Below, piece by piece: positions 10,255-32,045 of a DNA stretch of 64,000 nt; the stretch's first letter is position 1; every line of letters begins with the position of its first letter. The notes beneath the pieces are model-generated. The model ran no database searches. It worked only from the letters and a program-made list of their open reading frames with translations, and had not been told where the DNA came from. Source of the DNA: Globodera rostochiensis (lineage: Eukaryota > Nematoda > Chromadorea > Rhabditida > Heteroderidae); the NCBI GenBank assembly GCA_018350325.1, contig JAEVLN010000018.1, positions 376,185 through 440,184 of the forward strand. The letters run 5' to 3'. Both the position numbers and the translations under genes were made by a program.

Positions 10255-13200
10255 TTGTCAGTTAGTTTTTTGCCTTCTCACTTTTGGCTTTGGCGCTACC
10301 GGAGGTGGCATTTTCATTGTCGCCGCCATCGTTGTTGTTCGTGCCGTCGAAAAATCCGTTTTGGCGCTGCCATGCTGTGATGCTGGTGGGTGTTGTAGAT
10401 GGTGCCATTCTGTTGTGATGTTGTTGTTGGAAGGCGGATCAACCACAACCTCCACACGAGTGCCAGGAAAGCCGGCCAACAATGTTTAACCTCAACACAA
10501 AACGCAAAGTTCAATAACAGTTGAAAGTAGGATTGGTCCCCGTCCCCGACTTTTTTTTAGTCGGGGTTTTCATCCCCGACCCCGACCTTTTAGAATTTTT
10601 CGGGGTTTTGGCTGGGAAAAACCCCGACTTTTTCCGCCCCCGAGGGGTCGGAGACCAACCCTAGTTGAAAGAACAATTTTTGCTTTTTCCCGTGGTTTTA
10701 ATGCCGCCCGCGTTCACCTGGTCCAAACGGGCACCAAATTTGCACAAAATTATAAAACAAAATAATCTGACACCTAGCTGAGAGATGAACAAGCCGGACT
10801 TGCCCTGGGGTGCCAATTAATGGTAAATTTTGTTTTTTATTTAAACGCAAAAATAAAAATACTAAAATTTAAAGAACTCTTTTAGTTTTGACCGAAGCCT
10901 ATATAAATAATGTCCATTACCCCTTATAAGGCAATGAATTTGCCCCGCCAACAATGGTCCATTCAAATCCAGATGCTCCTTTTCGAAGATGGACGTTCTT
11001 CCGAACCAACCTTTTAATAGCCTGAATATGGTGTATATTTTATTATTTTTTTCAAAATAAAATTTAACAACAAAAAAAAATTATTCACTCGTCCCCACTT
11101 TTTTGGTAAAATTCTCTTCACCAATGGCACTGCCATCGGCCCCTCCGGCGTTGTTCAACAAAGACAAAAGTTCGGGCGTTGGAATGTGCGAAATCACTGA
11201 TTAGGGACGACGCTTCAGCGCTGAGCGAAGTGGTCGACTTTCTTCCATGCCCGAAGCGACGAGCGCATCCGGCGGAATGTACCCGTGGGGGTGGTTGACT
11301 GCATTTTCTGAAAAAATAGCCAAATTTTGTGTGTCTGGTTATAACTTTGGAAAAGCTTAATTTCATACGGGTAATTTTGGAAATTTTAAAATTTGAAAGT
11401 CTCGAACTTTTTTAAACTCAACCAACTCAAATAAACAAGATGCCATTGTTCCAAGCTTTTAAAAGCTATTGTTAAGCCAAAGCTAAACAATTAGAAAATT
11501 CGTAAAAAAGTTATTTCAATAACGGTGTTTTTTCACATTGTAATTTTTTAAAAACGAATTGAATCGCTTGGCTTTTTCCCACAATGATTCTTCTCATTTA
11601 GAGCTTTCGAATGGCATCTTGTTTGTTTGATGGTTGAGTTTAAATAAAGTTTTCAAATTTAAAATTTCCAAAATTATCCTATTTTCAAAAAGTACACGTA
11701 ACATAAAAAAGACCCCTCTCAATTAGAAACAGGGGTGGGTCGAAACCTTTCGATTTCAGTAATTTCGAGGTTTTTCTATCGGTTTATCGAAATTTTTTCG
11801 AAAGAGAAATTGTATCAAAGAAATTTTGTTTTTTCCGAGACATTTTACCAGATTTTTTAATGTATGACAACTGTTATTGTTGGCTTATTGATCTGTGTTT
11901 CCGTCACAAAAAATTCGTTGGAGGTTCAAACCCCCTCCATGTCATTGGCAACTCGGCGGCGCCTATCGACACCGCCAACCCCTCCCCCTAATCGAAAAAT
12001 CACTAATTTACAAGAGATTGTTTTAATACTTTCTCGCGAAATTTTTTTTTAAAGATACATTTTTGTTCCAGTTTCGAAGGGTCTCTTTCGTTTTTCTTTC
12101 GGTTTTCTTATTACGAAAATCGAAATAAAAAAATTTCGATTTCGAAAAATTTCTCTTTCGACCCACCCCTGATTAGAAGACCTCCCTCCCTAATAGAAGA
12201 CCCCTTTGGAGGGGGGTTGAACAATAGAAGACCCGGGTCTTCTATTTGAGGAAATACGGTATACATTGAGAATATATGAATATGCAAAAAAAAAAGTGTG
12301 GCACACCCCCGTTGTTTGGCACTCCATGCCGCCCGGCGGTGCGTCAGCCGACGGCTGCTGATGATGCGCAGAGAGGGCAGAAAGGGGAATAGTGCCGGTG
12401 AAGTCGCCGGAGTTGCGGCTGAGCCGATTCTTTGGTGCGAACGGTTTCGGATGGGGTGTATCGTAGCGTTCTGTTGGGGGGGGGGGGTGGAGAGAAGAGC
12501 TAATTGAAGTTCTAAAGTTCAAATTTTTGTCAAGATTTTATGGTACTTTTCGACCTATTTCGAGCTTTTTAGAACCTAAAATCCTCACCATTATTAAATG
12601 AAAATTTTATGAAAATCTCACCAGCGTGACGAATTAGGTATTGATTAGAGCTGTTCGAGAGTCTCGGTCTCGAGTCTCGAACCGAGAAATTTCTCGGTTT
12701 TTTTGGGTCTCGATCTCGGTCTCGACTCTCGGGTTTTTAGTCTCGGAAAACGAGACTTTTTTGCACTGGTAAAGATGGAATTTTTGGTGATTAAAGAATT
12801 ATGGGCTTGAAAGATTTGAAAAATACACAATGACAAATTTAGAAATTCTTTAATACTTTGTCACCTTTATGAATACACTGCTCGTATGGCGCAGTGGCTA
12901 AATTCTGTGTCGCTTATTCTATATTGTCCTGAGTTCTAGTCCCTTAAGTTAAATGAAATTTTCTTCATTTAAATTGGTAATTAGATACTCCTTTTTACTG
13001 ATTCTTAAAAAACAATCCAGTGTAAAACCTTAAAAAATGTTGATTTTTTTTTGTTGCAATTAAGAATATTTTTTCTAATTATTCACTAAAGCTTCCATTT
13101 TTTACCGTCATAAAAGCTTCAAAAAATTACCGCATTTCTAAATTTGGTAGCAAATCTCTTCACAAATCGAGTCAAAAATTCAAAATTTTCTCGGCGGCGC

Positions 13201-15034
13201 CTATCGGCACCGCCGACCCCCACCAATAATTAAGCAGAATTCGCAAAAAAATTTATTTTTGAAAATTTCTTAACAAAAAATGCATTAAAACCCCCCGAAA
13301 ATTCACTCCTAAATTGAATTTTTTTTAATTCTTTCCCCGGCGGTTCCGATGGGCTGGACCATCGGACCAAAATCGTTCCAGAAATAAAAATGGGAATTTA
13401 AATTTGTCGCGAAGTGTAAAACTATTTATTTAAAATTTTTGAGCTTAAAATAAAAAATTTACAGTGAATTTTAAAAAAATTTTCAAAAAAGTCTCGGTTT
13501 CGGGTCTCGAACCGAGAAATTTCTCGGTTTTTTTGGGTCTCGATCTCGGTCTCGAGTCTCGGGGTCATTTCTCGGTCTCGGTCTCGAGTCTCGGTGTCAT
13601 TTCTCGGTCTCGGTCTCGACTCTCGAGTCTCGGTAAATTTTAAGTCTCGAACAGCCCTAGAAAATACACAATGAATTAGAAATCCTTTAATACGTTGTCA
13701 ACTTTCGTAATACAGTGTGGGTATGGCGCAGTGGTTAAATTCTGTGTCGTTTACTCTGTATTGTCGTAAGTTCTAGTCCCCCCAGTTAAATTAATTTTTC
13801 TTCATTTAAAACTCCGTTTTACTGATTCTTAAAAAACATCACCCAGTAATGATTTTTTTGCAAATTTTAAGCATATTTTTCCTAATTAAATTCACTAAAG
13901 CTTCCATTTTTTATCGCCATAAAAAGCTTCAAAAAATTACCGCGTTTCTTAATTTGGTAGCAAATCTCTACACAAATCGAGTCAAAATTTTCTCGGCGGC
14001 GCCTATCGGCACCGCCGACCCCCCACCAAAAGTTAAGCAGAATTCGCAAAAAAAAAAATTATTTTTGAAAGTTTCTTAACAAAAAAATGCATTAAAACTC
14101 CCCGAAAATAACTCCTAAATTGAATTTTTTAAAATTCTTTCCCCGGCGGTTCCGATTAGTGTTCGGCAAATGGCTTCGATCGATAAACATACGATATTTC
14201 GATAAATTATCGTTATCGAAAATTATCGAAATATCCGAATTTTCTTCGATCGATAGTATCGCGATAATTATCGAAAAATTTATCGCGATATATCGCGATA
14301 ATTATCGAATTTATCGTATCGTGCCGAACACTAGTTCCGATGGGTTGGACCATCGGACAAAAAGCGTTCCAGAAATAAAAATGGGAATTTAAATTTGTCG
14401 CGAATTGTAAAACTATTTATTTAAAATTTTTGAGCTTAAAAAAAATTTTCAGTGAATTTTAAAAAAAATTTTCAAAAAAGTCTCGATCTCGGGTCTCGAA
14501 CCGAGAAATTTCTCGGTTTTTTTGGGTCTCGATCTCGGTCTCGAGTCTCGGGGTCATTTTCTCGGTCTCGGTCTCGAGTCTCGATATCATTTCTCGGTCT
14601 CGACTCTCGAGTCTCGGTAAATTTCATGTCTCGAACAGCCCTAGTATTGATGAAATAATATTGCGCGCACATTCAATCAATTTCCATTGGCAGCTCGCTG
14701 AGTTGGTTGTGGCAAAGTGAAAGAATGGCCAACGATTGACAGCCGCCAATTGTTGACGGGAAACTGTGCAGGTTGTTCACGTTCAGGTGCAAAAAGCGCA
14801 AACGTCGCAAAATTGCCAATGCTCGCCGGTATCTCCTGAAAATATGAAAAATAAAAGATAAATAAATATGTACAGCACAGGGGAAATGTGTTAAAAACAA
14901 TACAAAATGGCAGTAAATGGAATTACGAAAAATATATTTAAAAAATGCCTGCAATTGGTTCTCGCACAGAACCACATCGGTGAGAAAGGCACAAGAGCAA
15001 ACGGGATCAACACAGTCAAATTGTTCTTGGATGC
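10255..15034 (-). CDS. Second LRR + PDZ (LAP-family, Scribble/Erbin-like) gene, fragmentary
   Basis: Reading the minus strand downward: LRR exons at 15034-14948 (LTDVVLCENQLQ) and 14835-14674 (EIPASIGN, then LNVNNLHSFPSTIGGCQSLA and NQLSELPMEID); an exon at about 12475-12305 with YDTPHPKPFAPKN, like the TPHPK LAP-specific motif of the Scribble gene downstream; GC-rich exon-like sequence at 11306-11100; PDZ pieces at about 11010-10925 (GFEWTIVGGAN), 10811-10780 (KSGLFISQL) and 10485-10260 (GTRVEVVV, then PPPVAPKPK). This domain order is that of LAP proteins, which organise basolateral polarity and junctions. Odd points: a one-base frame slip in a TTTT run at about 14810, an in-frame stop after PMEID, an in-frame stop in the best-looking frame near 11201, and most of the LRR block missing. 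It may be a decaying paralogue or a diverged working gene with undetected exons. At least four transposons lie inside it. Confidence 0.5.
10528..10663. mobile_element. hAT-like MITE, 136 bp, perfect 8-bp TSD
   Basis: The ends are TAGGATTGGTCCCCG and GGAGACCAACCCTA. The flanking duplication gttgaaag is identical at 10520-10527 and 10664-10671. The interior iterates ccccgac and gtcgggg words in both orientations. Confidence 0.9.
11730..12171. mobile_element. hAT-like MITE, 442 bp, 'ttcgaaattt' type
   Basis: The ends CAGGGGTGGGTCGAAA and TTTCGACCCACCCCTG are a perfect 16-bp inverted repeat. Flanks attagaaa (11722-11729) and attagaag (12172-12179) match at 7 of 8. The interior iterates tttcgaaatt words and contains the GC-palindrome module at about 11951-11980. 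Confidence 0.85.
12880..12950 (+). repeat. tRNA-like (SINE-type) segment 1
   Basis: The box A-like TGGCGCAGTGG (12887-12897) and box B-like GAGTTCTAGTCCC (12931-12943) are spaced as in tRNA genes. The flanks do not pair as an acceptor stem, so this is a tRNA-derived segment and not a working tRNA gene. Confidence 0.5.
13717..13785 (+). repeat. tRNA-like (SINE-type) segment 2
   Basis: Duplicate of the preceding tRNA-like segment inside the 2.0 kb composite. Box A is TGGCGCAGTGG (13724-13734); the box B-like motif AGTTCTAGTCCCC follows at about 13769. The two copies have diverged from each other. Confidence 0.5.
14157..14333. mobile_element. Nested hAT-like MITE, 177 bp, 'ttatcgat' type
   Basis: The ends TAGTGTTCGGCA and TGCCGAACACTA are perfect 12-bp inverted repeats. 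The duplication gttccgat is identical at 14149-14156 and 14334-14341. The interior iterates ttatcgata and tatcgcgata. The uninterrupted site (cggttccgatgggctgg) survives at 13341-13357 in the other half of the host element. Confidence 0.95.
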
Positions 15035-15645
15035 AGGTTATCATTAAGATCTGAGGCCAAATTATACACCAATCGATTCCTCTCGCCAAGCTGATCAAGA
15101 ATATGTGAACTAGTAGTGTGTGAGGCTGCTAAGAAGGAAGTTATGGGGTTAGGGGCGCCCAATTTTGGTTCGGGCGCCACCTTTGGACAGGTTATCATTA
15201 AGATCTGAGGCCATATTATATACAATCGATTCCTCTTGCCAAGCCAAGCTGATCAAGAATATGTGAACTAGTAGTGTGTGAGGCTACTAACAAATAAGAA
15301 GAAAGTTATGGGGTTAGGGGCGCCCAATTTTGGTTCGGGCGCCACCTTTGGACAGGTTATCATTAAGATCTGAGGCCATATTATATACCAATCGATTCCT
15401 CTCGCCAAGCCAAGCTGATCAGGAATATGTGAACTAGTAGTGTGTGAGGCTACTAAGAAGAAAGTTATGGGGTTAGGGGCGCCCAATTTTGGTTCGGGCG
15501 CCACCTTTGGACAGGTTATCATTAAGATCTGAGGCCATATTATATACCAATCGATTCCTCTCGCCAAGCCAAGCTGATCAAGAATATGTGAACTAGTAGT
15601 GTGTGAGGCTACTAAGAAGAAAGTTATGGGGTTAGGGGCGCCCAA
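15034..15645. repeat. Tandem repeat, about 160-bp unit, four copies
   Basis: Units begin with caggttatcattaagatctg at 15034, 15188, 15353 and 15512 (spacings 154, 165 and 159 bp). They share ttatggggttaggggcgccc. The first unit starts at the edge of the LRR exon of the minus-strand LAP-like gene. The open frames that cross the array are period artefacts. Confidence 0.95.
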
Positions 15646-16019
15646 ACCTGGACTCTGGATCCAGGAAAAATCCAGGCCTGGATCCAGGTCCAGGTCGGTC
15701 TCTAATCACAGCACATTCAAATCTGCGAGTCCCCTAATCAGGAAAGCAAGAGCGCCTTTTGCCTACGCCACTCCACGTTCAAGTGTTTCGTGTGTCTTCT
15801 GTTTGTTTGTGTTGTGGTGGACACTCGAGCGCCCGCCCGAGCACGCACAATTCTCCCCCTCCCCCCCCCCCCCCAATCCCTAATCATTAATTAAATATTC
15901 ATTGTGCATTATATTTGTCCCAATGCACGCTTTCATCACCCGTAAATTGCGCTTTCCAAATTGCTGAGGCATTCCGGGGTGAGAAGGGGGAGGGGGTGAT
16001 GCTAGGTCGTTTAGCAAAA
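15646..16019. other. Non-genic spacer with low-complexity sequence
   Basis: It starts with ggatccaggtccagg iterations ending cggtctcta, probably the relic of another short transposon, and continues to a C-run near 15859-15874. No coding signal was recognised. Confidence 0.5.
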
Positions 16020-16505
16020 AAAAATCCGCCACTATAGGCGTTTCGCAAAATCCGCCACTTTGGGCGTTTCGCAACCGCCACTGAATGGGTGTTACGCAAA
16101 ATCATTAAAAATAATGAATATAATCTGCATTTGAGAATTTAAAGCAGTTTTTGAATCTGTTGAAATTTTTTTAAATTAAGGAAAACCGACTTGTTTAAGT
16201 ACCTCCAAAGCCGTAAAGAATATCTGGGAAAAATTGGGAGATTTAGGGGTTTGTTAGGCTTAGGCCTAAGCCACGCTGGCTTGAGGTTTGTTAGTCTTAG
16301 ACTTAAGCCACCCGGTTTCGTTAAGCTTAGGCTTAAACATTCGCGCAAACATTAATTTTTTTGCTGTTAAATCTTGAAAAAAAATTGTTTAAATTAAAAT
16401 AAATGGCGGATTTTGCGAAGGGCCCATGTGGCGGATTTTGCGAAACGCCCATAGTGGCGGATTTTGCGAAACGCCCATAGTGGCGGATTTTGCGAAACGA
16501 CTCAG
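16020..16505. repeat. Inverted repeat whose arms are short tandem arrays
   Basis: The left arm (16020-16104) reads aaaatccgccac..ggcgtttcgc. The right arm (16405-16503) is its reverse complement, ggcggattttgcgaaacgcc, repeated at 16405, 16430, 16456 and 16482 (period 25-26). The 300-bp centre holds aagcttaggcttaag-like iterations. It has the layout of a foldback element. No clean target-site duplication was found. Confidence 0.8.
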
Positions 16506-18188
16506 CACGGGGGGAGGGGAGGGGGCATAATACGGCAGCGGACTGGACAACCCGGTCGAGTCAGGTTAGTTAGTCCCCGTCCCATCGGTGTTCTGAGATC
16601 GGATTATTCGGCCAGGATGGCGCACACAAATATAGCGGAATTTGTTTTGGGATATATTATCGCAAGAGAAGCCAAAAGTAGCATTTTATCCGAGAATGGC
16701 ACTTATTTCGGCATTTTTTAAGAAAATTATATAAAATGCACCCCCCTTAAGATGACTGACCTTTACATAACCCTAAAATTGGCTTTTCTTGAACCAAAAT
16801 GCACTGCTAAGACCTTTTTTACAGTATTTAAAAAAACAAATTTGGTTAAATTTCCAAAACATAATTATAGTACATATCGGCATTTTTTGGCTTTTAGCAT
16901 ATATATAAATCCCAGCCTTATAATAATTATTTAGTCAAATGAGCACAAGTCGATGTAAATTTCTTGACAATGGCATTTTTTTACTCCTTTTTTTCACTAT
17001 TATGCACACTTGGGCCGTCTAATTTCTCCAGGGAAGTTGTGAATTTTCGGCCCTCCTCAGTCCCTTTCCGTTCACTTTCTTCAAAATTCAATTATGCCAT
17101 GCCGCAGCCGTCGCCGCGGCGCCTTCCTGTTTCCCCTCGGGCAAAAGTATGCGGTGCCCCCTCGCACGGCACTTATGCCGCCCCCTTTTGGCACACAGCA
17201 GCAGCATCACACACACGCTTAATTCAACTCTTTAAGGCGCCATTTCAACCCAAGGCCTTGCCGAATTACTTCCCATCTATCTCCCCCACTTTCTTGCAGA
17301 AGCGGGAGCTGCTTGGGGAGTTAATCCGCCTCATCCCATTCCCCTTTTCTTCTGCAGCCCCCCTTAGCAGAGTTCATCCCCTTCCCCCTTTTTCTGTGTG
17401 TGCCGTGCCGCCGCTTTTTCAACAGCTCGAGGGCACGGAAGCCCCTCCTGTTGCAGCGGCACCACATCCAGCCACAAAAAGCTGGGACGATGGACGGGGC
17501 AAGACCGCCGGAGGGCATCACATACTCTCTCTATTGACTGATGAGGAGAGCCCCCCCCCCCCCCCCCCCCCCCTCCCCGCGGAGTCTGGGTGAGTGGTTA
17601 AGTCAACAAAATGATGGTAGTTGTGCCACCACCAACCACTACCATCATCACATGCCTGCAATTTCATTCATCCATTACTCTTCGATGAGCACAACTACCT
17701 ACTTCCACTCCCTCCCATCTCCTCTTCATTTTTAGAATGCCAACTATATTCGTGGAACCTTCCCATGAAAAAAGGAGCCAAAAGTCGCCTACAGCGCGTT
17801 TATGTCCGGGTAGCGGTTAGCATTAATAATGTTCTAAAAAACCAACGACAAAACAAAATGTTTACCATTTATAATGAATTTGATTTCGAAAAGCCAATTG
17901 GGTCATTCTCTAGATTCTCAGTTAGGTAAATTTCCGAGACGGGGCCTTTCTTGGCGCCATGCAAAATGTCTGCTGAGATTTATGGCACGTTTTGGCCACA
18001 AATCTCTTCCTTTTTCCAGCAGAGCTAAACAATGTCCTCCACAGCATGGAATTCATGACTTTTCCTCCTCTTCTAAAATTTTTTTTGCAATTTAGTCCCA
18101 TGACGATCAAAATCAAAAAGTAAGTCCATTTAATCAAAATCATGAATCAAATTGATTTTTAAAGGAAATTTTTGTAAAAATTAATCAT
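16506..18188. other. Non-genic stretch with transposon relic and CT-rich DNA
   Basis: From 16590 to 16900 it resembles the interior of the element at 18189-18799, including gagaagccaaaagtagcatt and the aaaatgcac..cccttaa region, so it is probably a decayed relative. From 16964 to 17593 an open frame of about 209 codons is proline- and serine-rich, ends in a run of C (17551-17572) and shows no domain. I see no supported gene here. Confidence 0.4.
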
Positions 18189-18799
18189 TAGAGATCGGAT
18201 TTTCATGTTTTAACATGTTTTTTTGTAGAATAGAGAATCATGAAAGAAGCCCAAAAATAGCATTCATTTTGAAACATTTTAGAAATAGAGAGATTTTATA
18301 GTCCATATAAATCCATATTTTGGCTTTTGAGAATAAATCCTACTCCGCCATTTTTCCATATAAATCATATTTTGGCCTTTTTTGGTCAAAAATTCAAGGA
18401 AATTCGGACCTTTTCCGAAAACTTTTTAAGAAAAATGCATAAAAACGAAAAGTATACCCCTAAAAATCGGAAAAATTTTTCGAACCAATAATGCACCCCT
18501 AAAAAATGACTTTTCTTTGACCAAAAATCCACCCACAAAGATCGACATTTTACCTAGAAAATTTGTTTTTATATTTTTTATAAAATTTTCAAAAACAAAT
18601 CAAAAATAGTACATTTTCTATTCGGAGAGAAAAATTAATAAAAAATGACGATTTTTGAAGGGTTTTACGCCTAAATTGATTGGATTTTGCACATTTTTTA
18701 GTCCATATTTTGGCACTTTTTGGTCCATATTTTGGGAGTTTTTAATCCATATTTAAGTCCATATTTGACGTTTTTTAGTCCATATAAATCCGGTCTCTA
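18189..18799. mobile_element. hAT-like MITE, 611 bp, 'tccatataaatcc' type
   Basis: The ends are TAGAGATCGGATTTTCATG and ATAAATCCGGTCTCTA. The duplication ttaatcat is identical at 18181-18188 and 18800-18807. The interior iterates tccatattttggc and carries the block agaagcccaaaaatagcatt near 18244, shared with the elements near 34162, 55191 and 60790. Confidence 0.9.
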
Positions 18800-18828
18800 T
18801 TAATCATCTCATAATTTTGGGTATAAAA

Positions 18829-18914
18829 TAGGCATATCGAGATTTCGATCGAGAATTTGGTGCTAAGATCTCGTAAATTTTGTCGACCGAGAATATCGAT
18901 CGGTTTGATCTCTA
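18829..18914. mobile_element. hAT-like MITE, 86 bp, 'tcgatcgag' type
   Basis: The ends are TAGGCATATCGAGATTTCG and CGATCGGTTTGATCTCTA. Flanks gtataaaa (18821-18828) and gtaaaaaa (18915-18922) match at 7 of 8. Confidence 0.65.
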
Positions 18915-18922
18915 GTAAAAAA

Positions 18923-31291
<12,369 letters not shown>

Positions 31292-32045
31292 CACATTGAT
31301 CCAAATATCGATTAAAAAGTGATTGAAATGATGTGTTCCCGTTTTAATTATTAAAATGATCAATGTACTTATATATGATTTTCAGAAAAGTCCAGCGTTG
31401 AATGACAATCATCGTACAAGAACAAACAGCATGGAAAGAACAACGCGCCCAGACGCTAATTTCTCAATCCTCTTCAGAAAAGCCTTCCGTACATTACACA
31501 AACACATTTTGCAATCATTTTTAGGGACATAAAGAAAATTTGGCCACATTTTCTGAATCGTTTTAAAAGTCCCAATAATTTTTCTTTGTAAAAGTTGCAA
31601 AAAGGTTTTGAATGCTAATTTAAATTTCAAATTATATTGTATTGTACAGTGTATACTTCACTTTCTTCCATACTACTCCATTTTCAATATTTGCTGAACA
31701 CTCGCTTCTGCGCCAAATTCTCACCTTTTTACATCAACCAAAAATCATAGCACACATTCCCTGTTTTTCAAAAAATTTTTCATTGTCTGCCTGGTGCTAC
31801 ATCGTATTCATACATAATTGATTGGAAAGAAAATAATTTGCAATATTTGTTGTGGTGCAAAACCAACTTAATTCATGTATATCCAAAATTAAAATAACAA
31901 CCCCAAACATTCGATTCTTTATCAATTAAATGATTTTTTGAAAGTTACTTTTGCGTACTTTACGAAAATTTCTGTCAAAATGGCAAAATTTCGCGCTTCA
32001 GACTTGTTGTTATTAAGCTTTTTTTTTTGCCTGAACAATGCAAAA
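31292..32045. other. Scribble 3' flank and KICS2 upstream region
   Basis: AT-rich, with no gene recognised. An ATG at 31980 is in frame with the KICS2 start at 32046 and would add a hydrophobic stretch (LLLLSFFFCLNN). Confidence 0.4.

Larger units (their letters stand above)
12646..14643. mobile_element. hAT-like composite element, 2.0 kb, perfect 8-bp TSD
   Basis: The left end is TAGAGCTGTTCGAGA and the right end TCTCGAACAGCCCTA. The duplication gtattgat is identical at 12638-12645 and 14644-14651. Its interior is an imperfect tandem duplication: the block from about 12760 to 13659 corresponds to about 13660 to 14643, and each block ends in ctcggtctcgagtctcg iterations plus a right terminal repeat. 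Each block also holds a tRNA-like segment and the GC-palindrome module. No transposase frame is present, so it is non-autonomous. Confidence 0.85.

Noticed and set aside
12880..12950. True tRNA gene
   Set aside because: A and B boxes are present but acceptor and anticodon stems do not pair; the same holds for the other six tRNA-like segments.
14674..15034. Calling the minus-strand LRR exons a definite pseudogene
   Set aside because: The single frame slip lies in a TTTT run and similar surplus bases occur in good genes here, so decay is not proven.
15268..15645. Open frame of repeated ITFFLVASHTTSSHI-type units
   Set aside because: Produced by the 160-bp tandem repeat whose unit can be close to a multiple of three; no coding evidence.
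16964..17593. 209-codon open frame
   Set aside because: Biased composition, a terminal proline run from a C homopolymer, no domain and no splice partners.
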